A stretch of DNA of 35,153 nucleotides, from contig CAZIGK010000018.1 of assembly GCA_964538615.1 (NCBI GenBank), forward strand, positions 1-35,153, given 5' to 3'. This stretch comes from CAZIGK01 sp964538615 (lineage in GTDB: Bacteria > Pseudomonadota > Alphaproteobacteria > Rickettsiales > RI-342). The notes under the pieces are model-generated. The model worked only from the letters and a program-made list of their open reading frames with translations. It had not been told where the DNA came from and did not search any database. Position 1 is the first letter of the stretch; every line of letters begins with the position of its first letter. The position numbers and the translations under genes are program-made. Positions 8,247 through 15,725 of this stretch are shown piece after piece.

Positions 8247-10019
8247 TTATCGTAATAAATCATCCGCAATATCACGGGTAGAAGCACGAAATCCCTCATC
8301 TCGTGATAAATCACCGATGCGCTCAATCACATCTGCCGCCCTCTCCCGCGGTATAGGATCTTCCCACCGTGGTGCATCAAACCGCTCGGCCGGTGGCAGG
8401 GAGGGCGGTGCTGAAGGTTCACGGTAGCCAGGTGGCAGGCGGTCTGCTCCTGCGTCCACAGCGCCGCCAATATCACGCAGTGCCGCAGCAGGATCATTCG
8501 GAGCCTGTGCGATGGCACGCGCCATATCTCTGACTCCCTGCCCATCTATTCGCTGATCCGCAAAGCCGGGAGGAGGCAAATCCGGCGCTGGACGATATCC
8601 GGGTGGGTTAGTCGCAGCCTCCTGCCAGCTATAGCCAGCTGGGGGCGGTGGCGGGGGAGAAGCTTCCCTTTGTCCCGCAGAAGATGAATAGGTGGCTGCC
8701 GCAGGCGTGGTGCTGAACATCTGCTCTGCCGTCCGTGGTTCGGGGCGCTGGGCGAATGCCTCCTGATAGCGCGCGTCACGTTGGGTTTGTGCAAATGCAT
8801 CATAGGCTTCCCGACGCAAGGACTCCCGCGTGCTTCTATCCGTATGCCGATCCACCACGGTATCTATGGCGCGTTGCACTTCTTCAGGCTTGCGTCCCTG
8901 CACCATAGCACTGGTGGCGGCGTCCATGGCGGCCTGACGGTATGTGTCCCGCTCTCTGGCGGCTGCCATACGATCCTGTAGGGACCATGCATCGCGTGAT
9001 TGCTGAAGGATGGGAGCCGGCATGTCCTGCTCAGGTCTGTAAGAAGCACTACGTGGTCTGTCTGTGCGCGCAGGGGTCAGGTCTGCTGCCGAAGGCATAT
9101 TCACCATCGCCGGTGCGCTACGTTGCGCCTGTGCCTGCATCGGCATCGCTTGCATTTGGCTCATCTCGGCCATCAGGCGTCTTTGTTCCGCCGGGCTGAG
9201 GTTATTAAAGATTTTTTGTTCTTCAGGTTGCAGAGACTCCAGCCAGCGCATGTAGTCGCGGTTAGAGAGGTTCACTTCTTCAGGGGTCGGCTTTCGCTGT
9301 CCTCCCAGCATCCCCATGTTTTTCTGCATCATGCGTTGAATATCGGCGGCAGACATGCCACTGGCTGCGGCTGCGGCGGGATCAAAGCCACCAGCTTTAT
9401 TATCAGCCGCTTTTGGCTGGGGAGGAGGTGCCGTTAAATCGCGAATCGGTGCCAGAGAACCCGCTGCCATGCCGCGCAAATGGTTGTCTGGCCGCAAGGG
9501 AGCCAGTGTGCCGCTGGCTGCGGGCATAGGAGAGAGCAATGACGAAGAATTCAGCCCGCGCAAGCCAACATCCTGTAGAGGTCTCAACAGGGTTGGCAGT
9601 CTTTGCCCTACCCAGCTTGCGGCGGCTTTGGTGGCCTCTGTTGCTATGTTGACGGGTTGCTGAATGATGCGACCTAGCGTACTGCCCACGTTCGGGTTGC
9701 CGTCCAGAAAAGCGCGCGCCCCGCCGGTGATCGCATCCACCGTAGCAGAGACGGGTAAAACAGCAGCGCGCCCGGCATTCAATAAGCCCTGACCGGCCTG
9801 ATCCAGCATCTGGCTGGCATTGCCTGCTACCGCTGCTCCCGCAACGCCCCGTACATTTTCCGCTAAATCTTTAAAAGGGGATATCACTCCGTCTTGCACG
9901 CCACGCAGTACACCACCCGTTGCTGCCTGCACGTGGCGTACTGGCGCAGTCGCCACCACTGCAGCGGTCTGGGCTACGGCTCCTGCGGTTTGTGTTACGG
10001 TATCGATCGGGTTGACCAC
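8247..10019 (-). CDS. Long Pro/Gln/Met-rich, probably disordered protein of unknown function
   Basis: A 590-residue protein without a signal peptide or obvious membrane segment. Residues about 1-160 are Ala/Val/Gly-rich amphipathic helix (TQTAGAVAQTAAVVATAP). The middle (about 225-300) is Met/Gln-rich with a short acidic helical segment near NNLSPAEQRRLMAEM. From about 300 to 450 it is charged and helical. A hexaproline run (PPPPPP) and many PP pairs mark a disordered part, and the C-terminus returns to a charged helix ending ADDLLR. An AGG about eight bases before the ATG could serve as ribosome-binding site. Upstream lie tandem TGTCATGA boxes shared with the unknown gene starting at 32697. 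It may be a secreted or surface-associated protein, but nothing proves that. Confidence 0.7.
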   Translation of the reverse strand: MVNPIDTVTQTAGAVAQTAAVVATAPVRHVQAATGGVLRGVQDGVISPFKDLAENVRGVAGAAVAGNASQMLDQAGQGLLNAGRAAVLPVSATVDAITGGARAFLDGNPNVGSTLGRIIQQPVNIATEATKAAASWVGQRLPTLLRPLQDVGLRGLNSSSLLSPMPAASGTLAPLRPDNHLRGMAAGSLAPIRDLTAPPPQPKAADNKAGGFDPAAAAASGMSAADIQRMMQKNMGMLGGQRKPTPEEVNLSNRDYMRWLESLQPEEQKIFNNLSPAEQRRLMAEMSQMQAMPMQAQAQRSAPAMVNMPSAADLTPARTDRPRSASYRPEQDMPAPILQQSRDAWSLQDRMAAARERDTYRQAAMDAATSAMVQGRKPEEVQRAIDTVVDRHTDRSTRESLRREAYDAFAQTQRDARYQEAFAQRPEPRTAEQMFSTTPAAATYSSSAGQREASPPPPPPAGYSWQEAATNPPGYRPAPDLPPPGFADQRIDGQGVRDMARAIAQAPNDPAAALRDIGGAVDAGADRLPPGYREPSAPPSLPPAERFDAPRWEDPIPRERAADVIERIGDLSRDEGFRASTRDIADDLLR

Positions 10020-10087
10020 GGGTTACACACCTTACTTCTATGCAGAGCATATATAATTTACTCTACCATAAGCTATAGCGAAGCAGT

Positions 10088-10129
10088 ATGACAATTTCAT
10101 GACAAACAGGCTTTTTCTGTGTCATGACA
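10088..10129 (-). promoter_or_regulatory. Tandem TGTCATGA boxes upstream of the 590-aa gene
   Basis: Read on the minus strand there is a TGTCATGA (10129-10122) inside a 12-bp perfect palindrome GTGTCATGACAC (10119-10130), then the 17-mer TGTCATGAAATTGTCAT (10104-10088). The 17-mer ends 68 bases before the ATG at 10019. It matches a site upstream of the gene starting at 32697 in 16 of 17 positions and in the same orientation. This looks like a transcription-factor site with an 11-bp period; the factor is unknown. Confidence 0.5.
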
Positions 10130-10136
10130 CAACGGG

Positions 10137-10559
10137 CTATGCTTTATGCCCACGCAATCCCAGTTCATCCATCAACTGGTTTTCTATCTGTTTTAGCCGC
10201 GTCATGATGCGCGCATCCATCCCTTCGCGGATTTTTTCTACCTTTTTCAATTCTACAAACGCCGCATAGAGCTGTTCGCGCAGCATTTGCAACTGCCCTT
10301 CCAGACGCTCAATGGCCTGTTGCAGTTGTTTCTGCGCATCTTTATTGACTTGCCGATACTGCGCCAGATAACGGATCATTTGAATATCGCCTGCGGCAGC
10401 CTGTTCTTCCATCTCCAGCCGTTGCTGTAGTGCCAACTGATCCTGTCGGAAGCTTTCCTGTTGAGCCAGCAGTTGTTGCTGACGCTGACGCAGGCTATCC
10501 AGCTCTTTTTGTTTGAGATCCAGCAGAATGGTCAGGCTTTTGCGTTTATCAGTGGCCAT
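10137..10559 (-). CDS. fliJ: Flagellar export coiled-coil protein FliJ
   Basis: About 140 residues, almost entirely heptad-rich coiled coil (LKQKELDSLRQRQQQLLAQ and onward), without a signal peptide. Size, composition and position directly after fliI identify FliJ, the stalk-like partner of the FliI ATPase ring in the flagellar type III export apparatus. FliJ sequences diverge strongly, so the call leans on context. The frame is open to an ATG at 10568, three codons upstream; no ribosome-binding site separates the two choices. The spacer to fliI is about 33-42 bases and contains a run of seven G. Confidence 0.82.
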   Translation of the reverse strand: MATDKRKSLTILLDLKQKELDSLRQRQQQLLAQQESFRQDQLALQQRLEMEEQAAAGDIQMIRYLAQYRQVNKDAQKQLQQAIERLEGQLQMLREQLYAAFVELKKVEKIREGMDARIMTRLKQIENQLMDELGLRGHKA

Positions 10560-10601
10560 GGGGGTCAATGGTTTGGGGGGGATGAGGGGCTATTACCGAC
10601 A

Positions 10602-11930
10602 TTATGGTTTCGTACCGCCTTGCGTCAGCACATGTTGCAGTCCGGTAAAGCTTTCTTCCAGATTGCGTGCTTCATCAATCGGCTGGCTTAAAAACGCTTC
10701 CAAAGCCGGCTGGTACCGAATGGCCTCATCCACCTGCGGGTCAGACCCTTTGCGATACGCACCCAACCGAATCAGATCCGCCATGTCTTCAAAGGTGCTC
10801 ATTAACTGGCGCGCACGTACCACCATGGCGTATTCTTCTTTGCTTTGACAGCCCGGCATGGTGCGCGATACACTTTTCAGGATGTTAATAGCGGGAAATC
10901 GGCCACGTTCCGCAATGGTGCGATCCATCACAATATGCCCATCCAGAATCCCGCGCACGGCATCCGCAATCGGTTCGTTGGTGTCATCCCCCTCCACCAA
11001 TACGGAAAAAAGTCCGGTAATCATGCCATCGCCAATACCGGGGCCGGCACGTTCCAGCAGGCGGGGCAGTTCTGCAAATACGGTGGGGGTATAGCCTTTG
11101 GTCGTGGGGGGTTCTCCGGCGGAAAGACCAATTTCCCGCAGTGCCATGGCAAAGCGGGTTACGCTATCCATCAGGCACAGTACATCCTGCTGCTGATCCC
11201 GGAAATACTCCGCAACCGCCAGTGTCAGGTAAGCCGCCTGTTTGCGCATCAGGGCAGATTCATCGGAGGTGGCGACGATTACCACCGAACGCGCCAGCCC
11301 GTCTTCTCCCAGATAATCTTCCAAAAACTCCTGCACCTCTCGCCCGCGCTCCCCAATCAGGCCAATCACATTTACATCATGCTGTGAATAACGGGCAAAC
11401 ATGGAAAGGAGCGTGGATTTTCCGACGCCGGAACCAGCAAAAATACCCATCCGCTGTCCACGGCAGCAGGTGAGGAAGCAGTTAATGGCGGAAACGCCAA
11501 GGTTAATGCGCTCTGCCACACGTTTGCGTTGATGTGCTGGAGGAGGGGGGGCACGCAGACGGTAGGGCTCATGCCCCTGAGCTAGCGGGCCTTTATCATC
11601 TATTGGCTGTCCGAAAGCGTTGATGACCCTTCCCAGCCAGCCATTGCTGGGGGTAACGGTGGCAAAAGCGGATTCAACGGTCACTTTGCAGCCGACCCCG
11701 ATTCCCTGAATATCGGCATAGGGCATGAGCAGGCTTTTGCCATCCCGAAATCCGACCACTTCGCAGGCAATCTGCTGCCCGTCCCGCGTATCCACCAGAC
11801 AGCGGGAACCGATGCTTAAAGCATGTTCCAACCCCTGACATTCCAGCATTAAGCCCAGAACCGCCGTCACTTTGCCTGTGATGCGTGCTTCCGGCAGGCG
11901 TTGAATGTCGTTCAAAAGCTGATCCAGCAT
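10602..11930 (-). CDS. fliI: Flagellum-specific ATP synthase FliI
   Basis: A 442-residue F1-beta-like ATPase. The Walker A loop is GSGVGKST (166-173); a catalytic GERGREVQEF follows, and the Walker B strand is in QQDVLCLMDSVTRFA. FliI energises and unlocks substrates of the flagellar export gate, working with FliH and FliJ. GERGREV and the closeness of fliJ separate it from the F1 beta subunit, and the flagellar partner separates it from injectisome ATPases. A run of seven G (11545-11551) encodes the Pro run near residue 130. It is divergent from ctrA, with a CtrA-like box 56 bases before its ATG. Confidence 0.93.
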   Translation of the reverse strand: MLDQLLNDIQRLPEARITGKVTAVLGLMLECQGLEHALSIGSRCLVDTRDGQQIACEVVGFRDGKSLLMPYADIQGIGVGCKVTVESAFATVTPSNGWLGRVINAFGQPIDDKGPLAQGHEPYRLRAPPPPAHQRKRVAERINLGVSAINCFLTCCRGQRMGIFAGSGVGKSTLLSMFARYSQHDVNVIGLIGERGREVQEFLEDYLGEDGLARSVVIVATSDESALMRKQAAYLTLAVAEYFRDQQQDVLCLMDSVTRFAMALREIGLSAGEPPTTKGYTPTVFAELPRLLERAGPGIGDGMITGLFSVLVEGDDTNEPIADAVRGILDGHIVMDRTIAERGRFPAINILKSVSRTMPGCQSKEEYAMVVRARQLMSTFEDMADLIRLGAYRKGSDPQVDEAIRYQPALEAFLSQPIDEARNLEESFTGLQHVLTQGGTKP

Positions 11931-11986
11931 GCGATGGAAAACCTATCCGTCAACAAATGATATTGTGTGGGGTGGGTGCCCTCAGA

Positions 11987-12001
11987 TTAAGGACAGGGTA
12001 A
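11987..12001 (-). promoter_or_regulatory. CtrA-like box upstream of fliI
   Basis: TTAC-N7-TTAA on the minus strand, one mismatch from the CtrA consensus TTAA-N7-TTAA, 56 bases before the fliI ATG. CtrA control of flagellar genes is well established in alphaproteobacteria; binding here is inference. Confidence 0.4.
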
Positions 12002-12160
12002 TGGTAAACGGTTGCGGGGAAAAGCCTTATTTCTGTAGCAGCTCCCGGTATGCTAATCTTTATTTGCGGCGACAAGGGTAAAGAGCGAGGTAAAAATTAA
12101 ACGATTTTTTCTAGTATTGGTAGCTGTTTTGCATGTCGCTACCACATCTTGATGCACCCC

Positions 12161-12175
12161 TTAAAAAAACCTTAC
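12161..12175 (+). promoter_or_regulatory. CtrA-like box upstream of ctrA
   Basis: TTAA-N7-TTAC, one mismatch from the CtrA consensus, 80 bases before the ctrA ATG. It is a candidate for the autoregulation known for ctrA in Caulobacter. A half site GTTAAC (12204-12209) follows. Confidence 0.4.
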
Positions 12176-12188
12176 TTTTTGCTAGCTA

Positions 12189-12216
12189 TTGTAACAAAAT
12201 CACGTTAACATATGAA
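12189..12216 (+). promoter_or_regulatory. Candidate ctrA promoter
   Basis: TTGTAA (12189-12194) and TATGAA (12211-12216) are spaced by 16 bases; each matches the sigma-70 consensus at four of six positions. The spacer holds a GTTAAC CtrA half site. The expected start of transcription is about 30 bases before the ATG. Confidence 0.33.
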
Positions 12217-12255
12217 CAGTGAAAAGCCAAACTGGCACAAAATCAGGGGAGCCTT

Positions 12256-12975
12256 ATGCGCGTTTTGCTCGTTGAAGACGATCCATCTACCGCGAAAGCC
12301 ATTGAATTGTCTCTGGCATCCGAAGGTATTATTTGTGATACCGTGGAGCTGGGTGAAGAAGGTCTGGAGATTGGTAAACTCTATGACTATGACATTATTA
12401 TTCTGGATCTGATGTTGCCGGATATTGATGGTTATGAAGTGTTGCGCCGCCTGCGTGCTGCCAAGGTCAAAACCCCTATCCTTATTCTCTCTGGTCTTTC
12501 CGGGCCGGATCAGAAAATTAAAGGTCTGGGCTTTGGGGCAGATGACTACATTACCAAGCCGTTCAATAAAGGCGAACTGATTGCCCGTATTCAGGCCATT
12601 GTCCGCCGTTCCAAAGGCCATTCCGAATCCGTGATTCGCACGGGTAAGCTGGCTGTCAATCTGGATACTCGTTCCGTTGAAGTTGCCGGCAAGCCGTTGC
12701 ACCTGACCAGTAAAGAATATGCAATTCTGGAATTGTTGTCGCTGCGTAAGGGAACCACACTGACCAAAGAAATGTTCCTGAATCACCTCTATGGAGGCAT
12801 TGACGAGCCAGAACTGAAAATTATTGACGTCTTTGTCTGCAAACTACGCAAAAAGCTGGCGACGGCTACCAATGGTGCCAATTACATTGAAACCGTGTGG
12901 GGGCGTGGCTATGTCTTGAAAGACCCGCCACAGTCTGAGCAGGAAGTGGAAGAAGAGGCAGAAGCCAGCGCCTGA
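12256..12975 (+). CDS. ctrA: Cell cycle response regulator CtrA
   Basis: A 239-residue OmpR-family response regulator. The receiver domain (about 1-120) carries the acidic pocket EDD (7-9), phospho-acceptor D51 (ILDLMLPD) and the conserved Lys in ITKPF. The winged-helix DNA-binding domain (about 125-230) includes LTSKEYAILELL and the highly CtrA-specific IIDVFVCKLRKKL and VWGRGYVL. CtrA is a master regulator of cell cycle, division and motility in alphaproteobacteria, normally phosphorylated through CckA-ChpT. The C-terminal tail is Glu-rich and ends in ASA; a short hydrophobic end like this fits the known ClpXP-type degradation signal. A strong ribosome-binding site and a following terminator make it a single-gene unit. 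Confidence 0.98.
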   Translation: MRVLLVEDDPSTAKAIELSLASEGIICDTVELGEEGLEIGKLYDYDIIILDLMLPDIDGYEVLRRLRAAKVKTPILILSGLSGPDQKIKGLGFGADDYITKPFNKGELIARIQAIVRRSKGHSESVIRTGKLAVNLDTRSVEVAGKPLHLTSKEYAILELLSLRKGTTLTKEMFLNHLYGGIDEPELKIIDVFVCKLRKKLATATNGANYIETVWGRGYVLKDPPQSEQEVEEEAEASA

Positions 12976-12997
12976 TTCTTTTGCTGAAATCCACAAG

Positions 12998-13040
12998 AAA
13001 AACAACCCCCTGTAAACATTGCTTGCAGGGGGTTGTTTTT
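12998..13040 (+). terminator. Intrinsic terminator of ctrA
   Basis: The 15-base arm AAAAACAACCCCCTG (12998-13012) pairs perfectly with CAGGGGGTTGTTTTT (13026-13040) around a 13-base loop. The right arm ends in a T run, 22 bases after the ctrA stop. Because the stem is flanked by A and T runs it could work in both directions. Confidence 0.9.
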
Positions 13041-13092
13041 GCCTGTGACAGGCTGTCTTTTGTAAGCTCAGATTTTATGCCTTTCGATCGTG

Positions 13093-13222
13093 TCGTCACG
13101 AGAGGGAGAATCTGTCGAAAATGGCTGTTTTCGAGAACCAGACGTTTCCATGTATGGGGAATACATGCACGCCGGAAGCACAGAAAAAGGTTGTTTTCAG
13201 GCCATTAAATATCGCGTGACGA
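13093..13222. repeat. 130-bp structured non-coding repeat element (copy A)
   Basis: The element is bounded by perfect 8-bp inverted repeats TCGTCACG (13093-13100) and CGTGACGA (13215-13222). Inside are hairpin 1 CGAAAA-TGGCTG-TTTTCG (13116-13133), hairpin 2 CATGTAT-loop-ATACATG (13149-13167) and hairpin 3 GAAAA-AGGTTG-TTTTC (13183-13198). Hairpin 3 resembles hairpin 1 at a 66-base offset, so the element may consist of two units. A second, partial copy begins at 35072 with the same spacing but different stem bases. The rest of the ctrA-plsC gap (13041-13092, 13223-13300) shows nothing else. Confidence 0.6.
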
Positions 13223-13300
13223 GACTCTTCAGGTTAGCTGCACCCAACGCTTACCGGACAAGCCGTGGCTGCGGCACTGCCTGCCTCCATCCATAGCGCC

Positions 13301-14053
13301 TCAATAGGTGCGCAGCCCACGGGCACGGGCTTCTTCTACCAGAGCGTTTGTGCTGGTTTCAATGCGCTCCTGCAACTCCGTCATGAAGGCGTCTCCCCCC
13401 AGACCTGCGGGAATGGGTGGCAAAATCTGCATCACAATATGGCCGGGGCGCTTTTTCCAGTCATGTCGCTTCCAGAAGCAACCAGAGTTTAACGCTACGG
13501 GTATTAACGGCACGTCGGGAAGCTCCTGATAGAGTGCGGTTACCCCCCGCTTTTTATAGGTCGGTTTTGCGCCGACTTTGGTGCGGGTGCCCTCTGGAAA
13601 AATCACAATGCTGCGTCCATCCCCCAGAATGCGGCGTGCCCCTTCCACCATGGTGTGCAGGGCTTCATTCCCTGCTCTACGGTTGATGGGGATCATATCC
13701 AGCCGCCGTACAAACTGGCCAAAAAAAGGCAGGCGCAATAATTCCCGCTTCAGCACATAGGCCGGGTGTGCTTTGGGGTAGAGCAGCATGAAAATCATGG
13801 TCTCCCAGGCGGACTGATGTTTGCAGGCAAAAATGGCGGGCGCATGATGGGGGGGGAGGTTCTCCATACCGCGCACTTCATAGGTCAAACCACAACAGAC
13901 ACGTAAAAAGAAATACACGCCCCGCACCCACAGCCGAGATACCGCAAGCGTTGCCTGAATGGGGAGAAAATACAGCACGGGCAAGCATAGCCCCACGGCA
14001 ATGGTCATGGGGTAAAAGCATAGATTATATAAGGCGGAACGCAGGTAAATCAT
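13301..14053 (-). CDS. plsC: 1-acyl-sn-glycerol-3-phosphate acyltransferase
   Basis: A 250-residue membrane enzyme making phosphatidic acid from lysophosphatidic acid. An N-terminal membrane helix (about 10-31) precedes acyltransferase motif I as KHQSAWET (H79, E84), an H-x4-E variant of the usual H-x4-D. Motif III, FPEGTRT, is at 152-158, and PLIPVALNSG supplies motif IV. The ATG overlaps the stop of the DUF218 gene (ATGA), so it is the last gene of ftsX-DUF218-plsC. A run of eight C in the coding strand (13849-13856) encodes LPP near residue 66, the longest homopolymer noted in the window. Confidence 0.9.
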   Translation of the reverse strand: MIYLRSALYNLCFYPMTIAVGLCLPVLYFLPIQATLAVSRLWVRGVYFFLRVCCGLTYEVRGMENLPPHHAPAIFACKHQSAWETMIFMLLYPKAHPAYVLKRELLRLPFFGQFVRRLDMIPINRRAGNEALHTMVEGARRILGDGRSIVIFPEGTRTKVGAKPTYKKRGVTALYQELPDVPLIPVALNSGCFWKRHDWKKRPGHIVMQILPPIPAGLGGDAFMTELQERIETSTNALVEEARARGLRTY

Positions 14054-14658
14054 GGAAAAGGATAGACTCCCTCAAAACCATTCAGCCGATAGATGGCCCA
14101 CAGGTATTTATGGTATTCATATGCCAACAGACGCAGCAGTTGCGGGTCTTTCCACCAACCAGCCATAAACATACGATCCGGAAAGACCGGGTGCATGACC
14201 ACCACTACACCGGGAGCAATCCGGCTGAACTCCAGCGCGGCGCGTGGTAGGTGATAATTTGCGGTAATCACGCGTACTGTCTGCAATTGGTTTGCCCGAA
14301 TCCACTGGTTGGCCTCATCCGCATTGCCAGCCGTGTTCAGGGCTTCATACCCCAGCTCAATCTGTTCTGGTTTGACCTGTGGCGGCAGGCCGGAAGGTAG
14401 CTGGTGTAAAATATCTTCCAGCCGCACATCTTTCCCAACGCCGGAGATGAACAGGCGGTTGGCTTTCCCTTCTGCCAGCAGGCGGATGCCTTCTTCGATA
14501 CGCTTTTCGCCTCCGGTCAGGATAATCAGGCCATCGGTGGAGGCGGTATCCTGTAGGGGGCTGCGCGGAATCTGCTGACTAAACCAGTAAAAACCGCTGC
14601 TCCATAATACCGCAGCAATCAGAAACAGCCAAAAACACAAACGAATGATCCAGCGCAT
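14050..14658 (-). CDS. YdcF / DUF218 family protein
   Basis: A 202-residue protein with one N-terminal membrane anchor (about 4-25) and a DUF218 domain: DGLIILTGGEKRIEEG, then RLFISGVGKDVR, a central AxNADEAxxW-like segment, and VITANYHLPRAALEF. The family includes SanA/YdcF/ElyC proteins with envelope-related roles; the enzymatic reaction is not settled. Position between ftsX and plsC is a common alphaproteobacterial arrangement and suggests an envelope function. It begins nine bases after ftsX and overlaps plsC by four. Confidence 0.85.
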   Translation of the reverse strand: MRWIIRLCFWLFLIAAVLWSSGFYWFSQQIPRSPLQDTASTDGLIILTGGEKRIEEGIRLLAEGKANRLFISGVGKDVRLEDILHQLPSGLPPQVKPEQIELGYEALNTAGNADEANQWIRANQLQTVRVITANYHLPRAALEFSRIAPGVVVVMHPVFPDRMFMAGWWKDPQLLRLLAYEYHKYLWAIYRLNGFEGVYPFP

Positions 14659-14667
14659 ATGCGGCGG

Positions 14668-15534
14668 TTACTCCATTTCCCGCAGGCGTTGCAGCACGGT
14701 CAGCCGGGCGGTGGCCATGCCCAATGCCATGGTGGAAATCACCACAAATAACAGCATGAACACATGCTTCAGCGAAAATTGCATTAAGGGCAAAAAGGGC
14801 GCCTGTAACTGTGCGGAAAGTTGATGAAAGATCAGCAGCATCACCATGGCCAATGCGGCACCCGCCATGGTGCCTTTTCCGGTCATCCACAGGGCGCTGG
14901 CCTGAAACTGATGGGCAATATAAGGGTTTGTCGCCCCAAGGGAGCGCAATAGCTCCACCGTATCCCGGTGTAGGTTCAACTCACTTTGGGTGGACATAAT
15001 AATAATGACCAGCGTCAACAGCAAAATCAGCGTTACAATGCCATGAGACAACCATTTGGTGGATTGCACCAGCCGGGAAAAATCCTCCAGCCATTGCTGA
15101 TGCTCGGTCACTTCTGCTTCCGGTGCGGTTTCGGCTATCAGCCTACGCAAGCCCTGATGGTCCAGTTCATCCTGATCAAACCGGATTTCCAGCAATTGAG
15201 GAATCGGTAGTTCTGTCGCTTCCATCTGTTCACCCAGCCAGGGGGTTAGCAGTTGTTGGACTTCATCACGGGTGAAGCTTTTAATTTCCGTAATGCCGGG
15301 ATAGGTTTTAAGCTGTCGTGCCAGATGGTTGGCCACTTCCACACTGTCCACCACATCGGCGGGAATATGCAGGGTAATGCGCTCGGAATCATCCTGCTGC
15401 CAATGGCTGCTCATGGTTTGCAGGTTAATGGCAAGCGAGAGGAACAAAATGCTCAAAAACACCATAAAGGCGACAATCCACGGCAGGGCAGCATAGGAGT
15501 CGCGCCGGAAAAAGGGAAAATCAAATCGCCGCAT
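14668..15534 (-). CDS. ftsX: Cell division protein FtsX
   Basis: A 288-residue inner-membrane protein with the FtsX layout: a helix at about 17-37, a periplasmic domain of about 110 residues, then three further helices (about 162-182, 210-235, 250-275). ELNLHRDTVELLRSLGATNPYIAHQFQ is the typical cytosolic loop. FtsX with the ATPase FtsE forms an ABC-like complex that controls cell-wall hydrolases at the septum. FtsE, usually encoded immediately upstream, is absent: the upstream 190 bases are non-coding. First gene of a three-gene operon with the DUF218 gene and plsC. Confidence 0.9.
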   Translation of the reverse strand: MRRFDFPFFRRDSYAALPWIVAFMVFLSILFLSLAINLQTMSSHWQQDDSERITLHIPADVVDSVEVANHLARQLKTYPGITEIKSFTRDEVQQLLTPWLGEQMEATELPIPQLLEIRFDQDELDHQGLRRLIAETAPEAEVTEHQQWLEDFSRLVQSTKWLSHGIVTLILLLTLVIIIMSTQSELNLHRDTVELLRSLGATNPYIAHQFQASALWMTGKGTMAGAALAMVMLLIFHQLSAQLQAPFLPLMQFSLKHVFMLLFVVISTMALGMATARLTVLQRLREME

Positions 15535-15725
15535 GGCACATTAAGCCTTTGCAAAAGCAGGTGTTTCAGTGAAAATAAATCCCTGACCCTTGTGTGGGTA
15601 CAGTTTTTTATTCTCGTTTAACAGGATTGTAACATAACCTTGTTAAGGTGAATCTCAAGCCAAAAGAATGCAACACGACATTCCGCTGGTTGCTCGTGAT
15701 TTCCCAAACATCGCCGAGGTATCCC
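15535..15725. promoter_or_regulatory. Upstream region of ftsX and of the 48-aa ORF
   Basis: Non-coding and AT-rich in its centre. It carries TTAA-N7-GTAAC (15618-15633), a one-mismatch CtrA-like box 83 bases before the ftsX ATG, and a GTTAAGG about 11 bases further on. No clear sigma-70 promoter was found on either strand. Confidence 0.4.

Larger units (their letters stand above)
11931..12255. promoter_or_regulatory. Divergent fliI / ctrA control region (325 bp, non-coding)
   Basis: AT-richer than the genes on either side, with no convincing ORF. It contains two CtrA-like boxes (11987-12001 and 12161-12175), a 7-bp hairpin TGGTAGC (12118-12124) / GCTACCA (12138-12144) with a 13-base loop, a candidate promoter (12189-12216) and the ctrA ribosome-binding site AGGGGAG (12245-12251, four bases before the ATG). 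The hairpin could be an operator or part of a leader; its role is not known. Confidence 0.6.

Noticed and set aside
12205..12786. A 193-codon minus-strand frame
   Set aside because: It is antisense to the CtrA receiver and linker, whose assignment is beyond doubt.
12981..13296. Short plus-strand frames between ctrA and plsC
   Set aside because: They run through the ctrA terminator and the structured repeat; the Arg/His-rich translation follows from the hairpin sequence.
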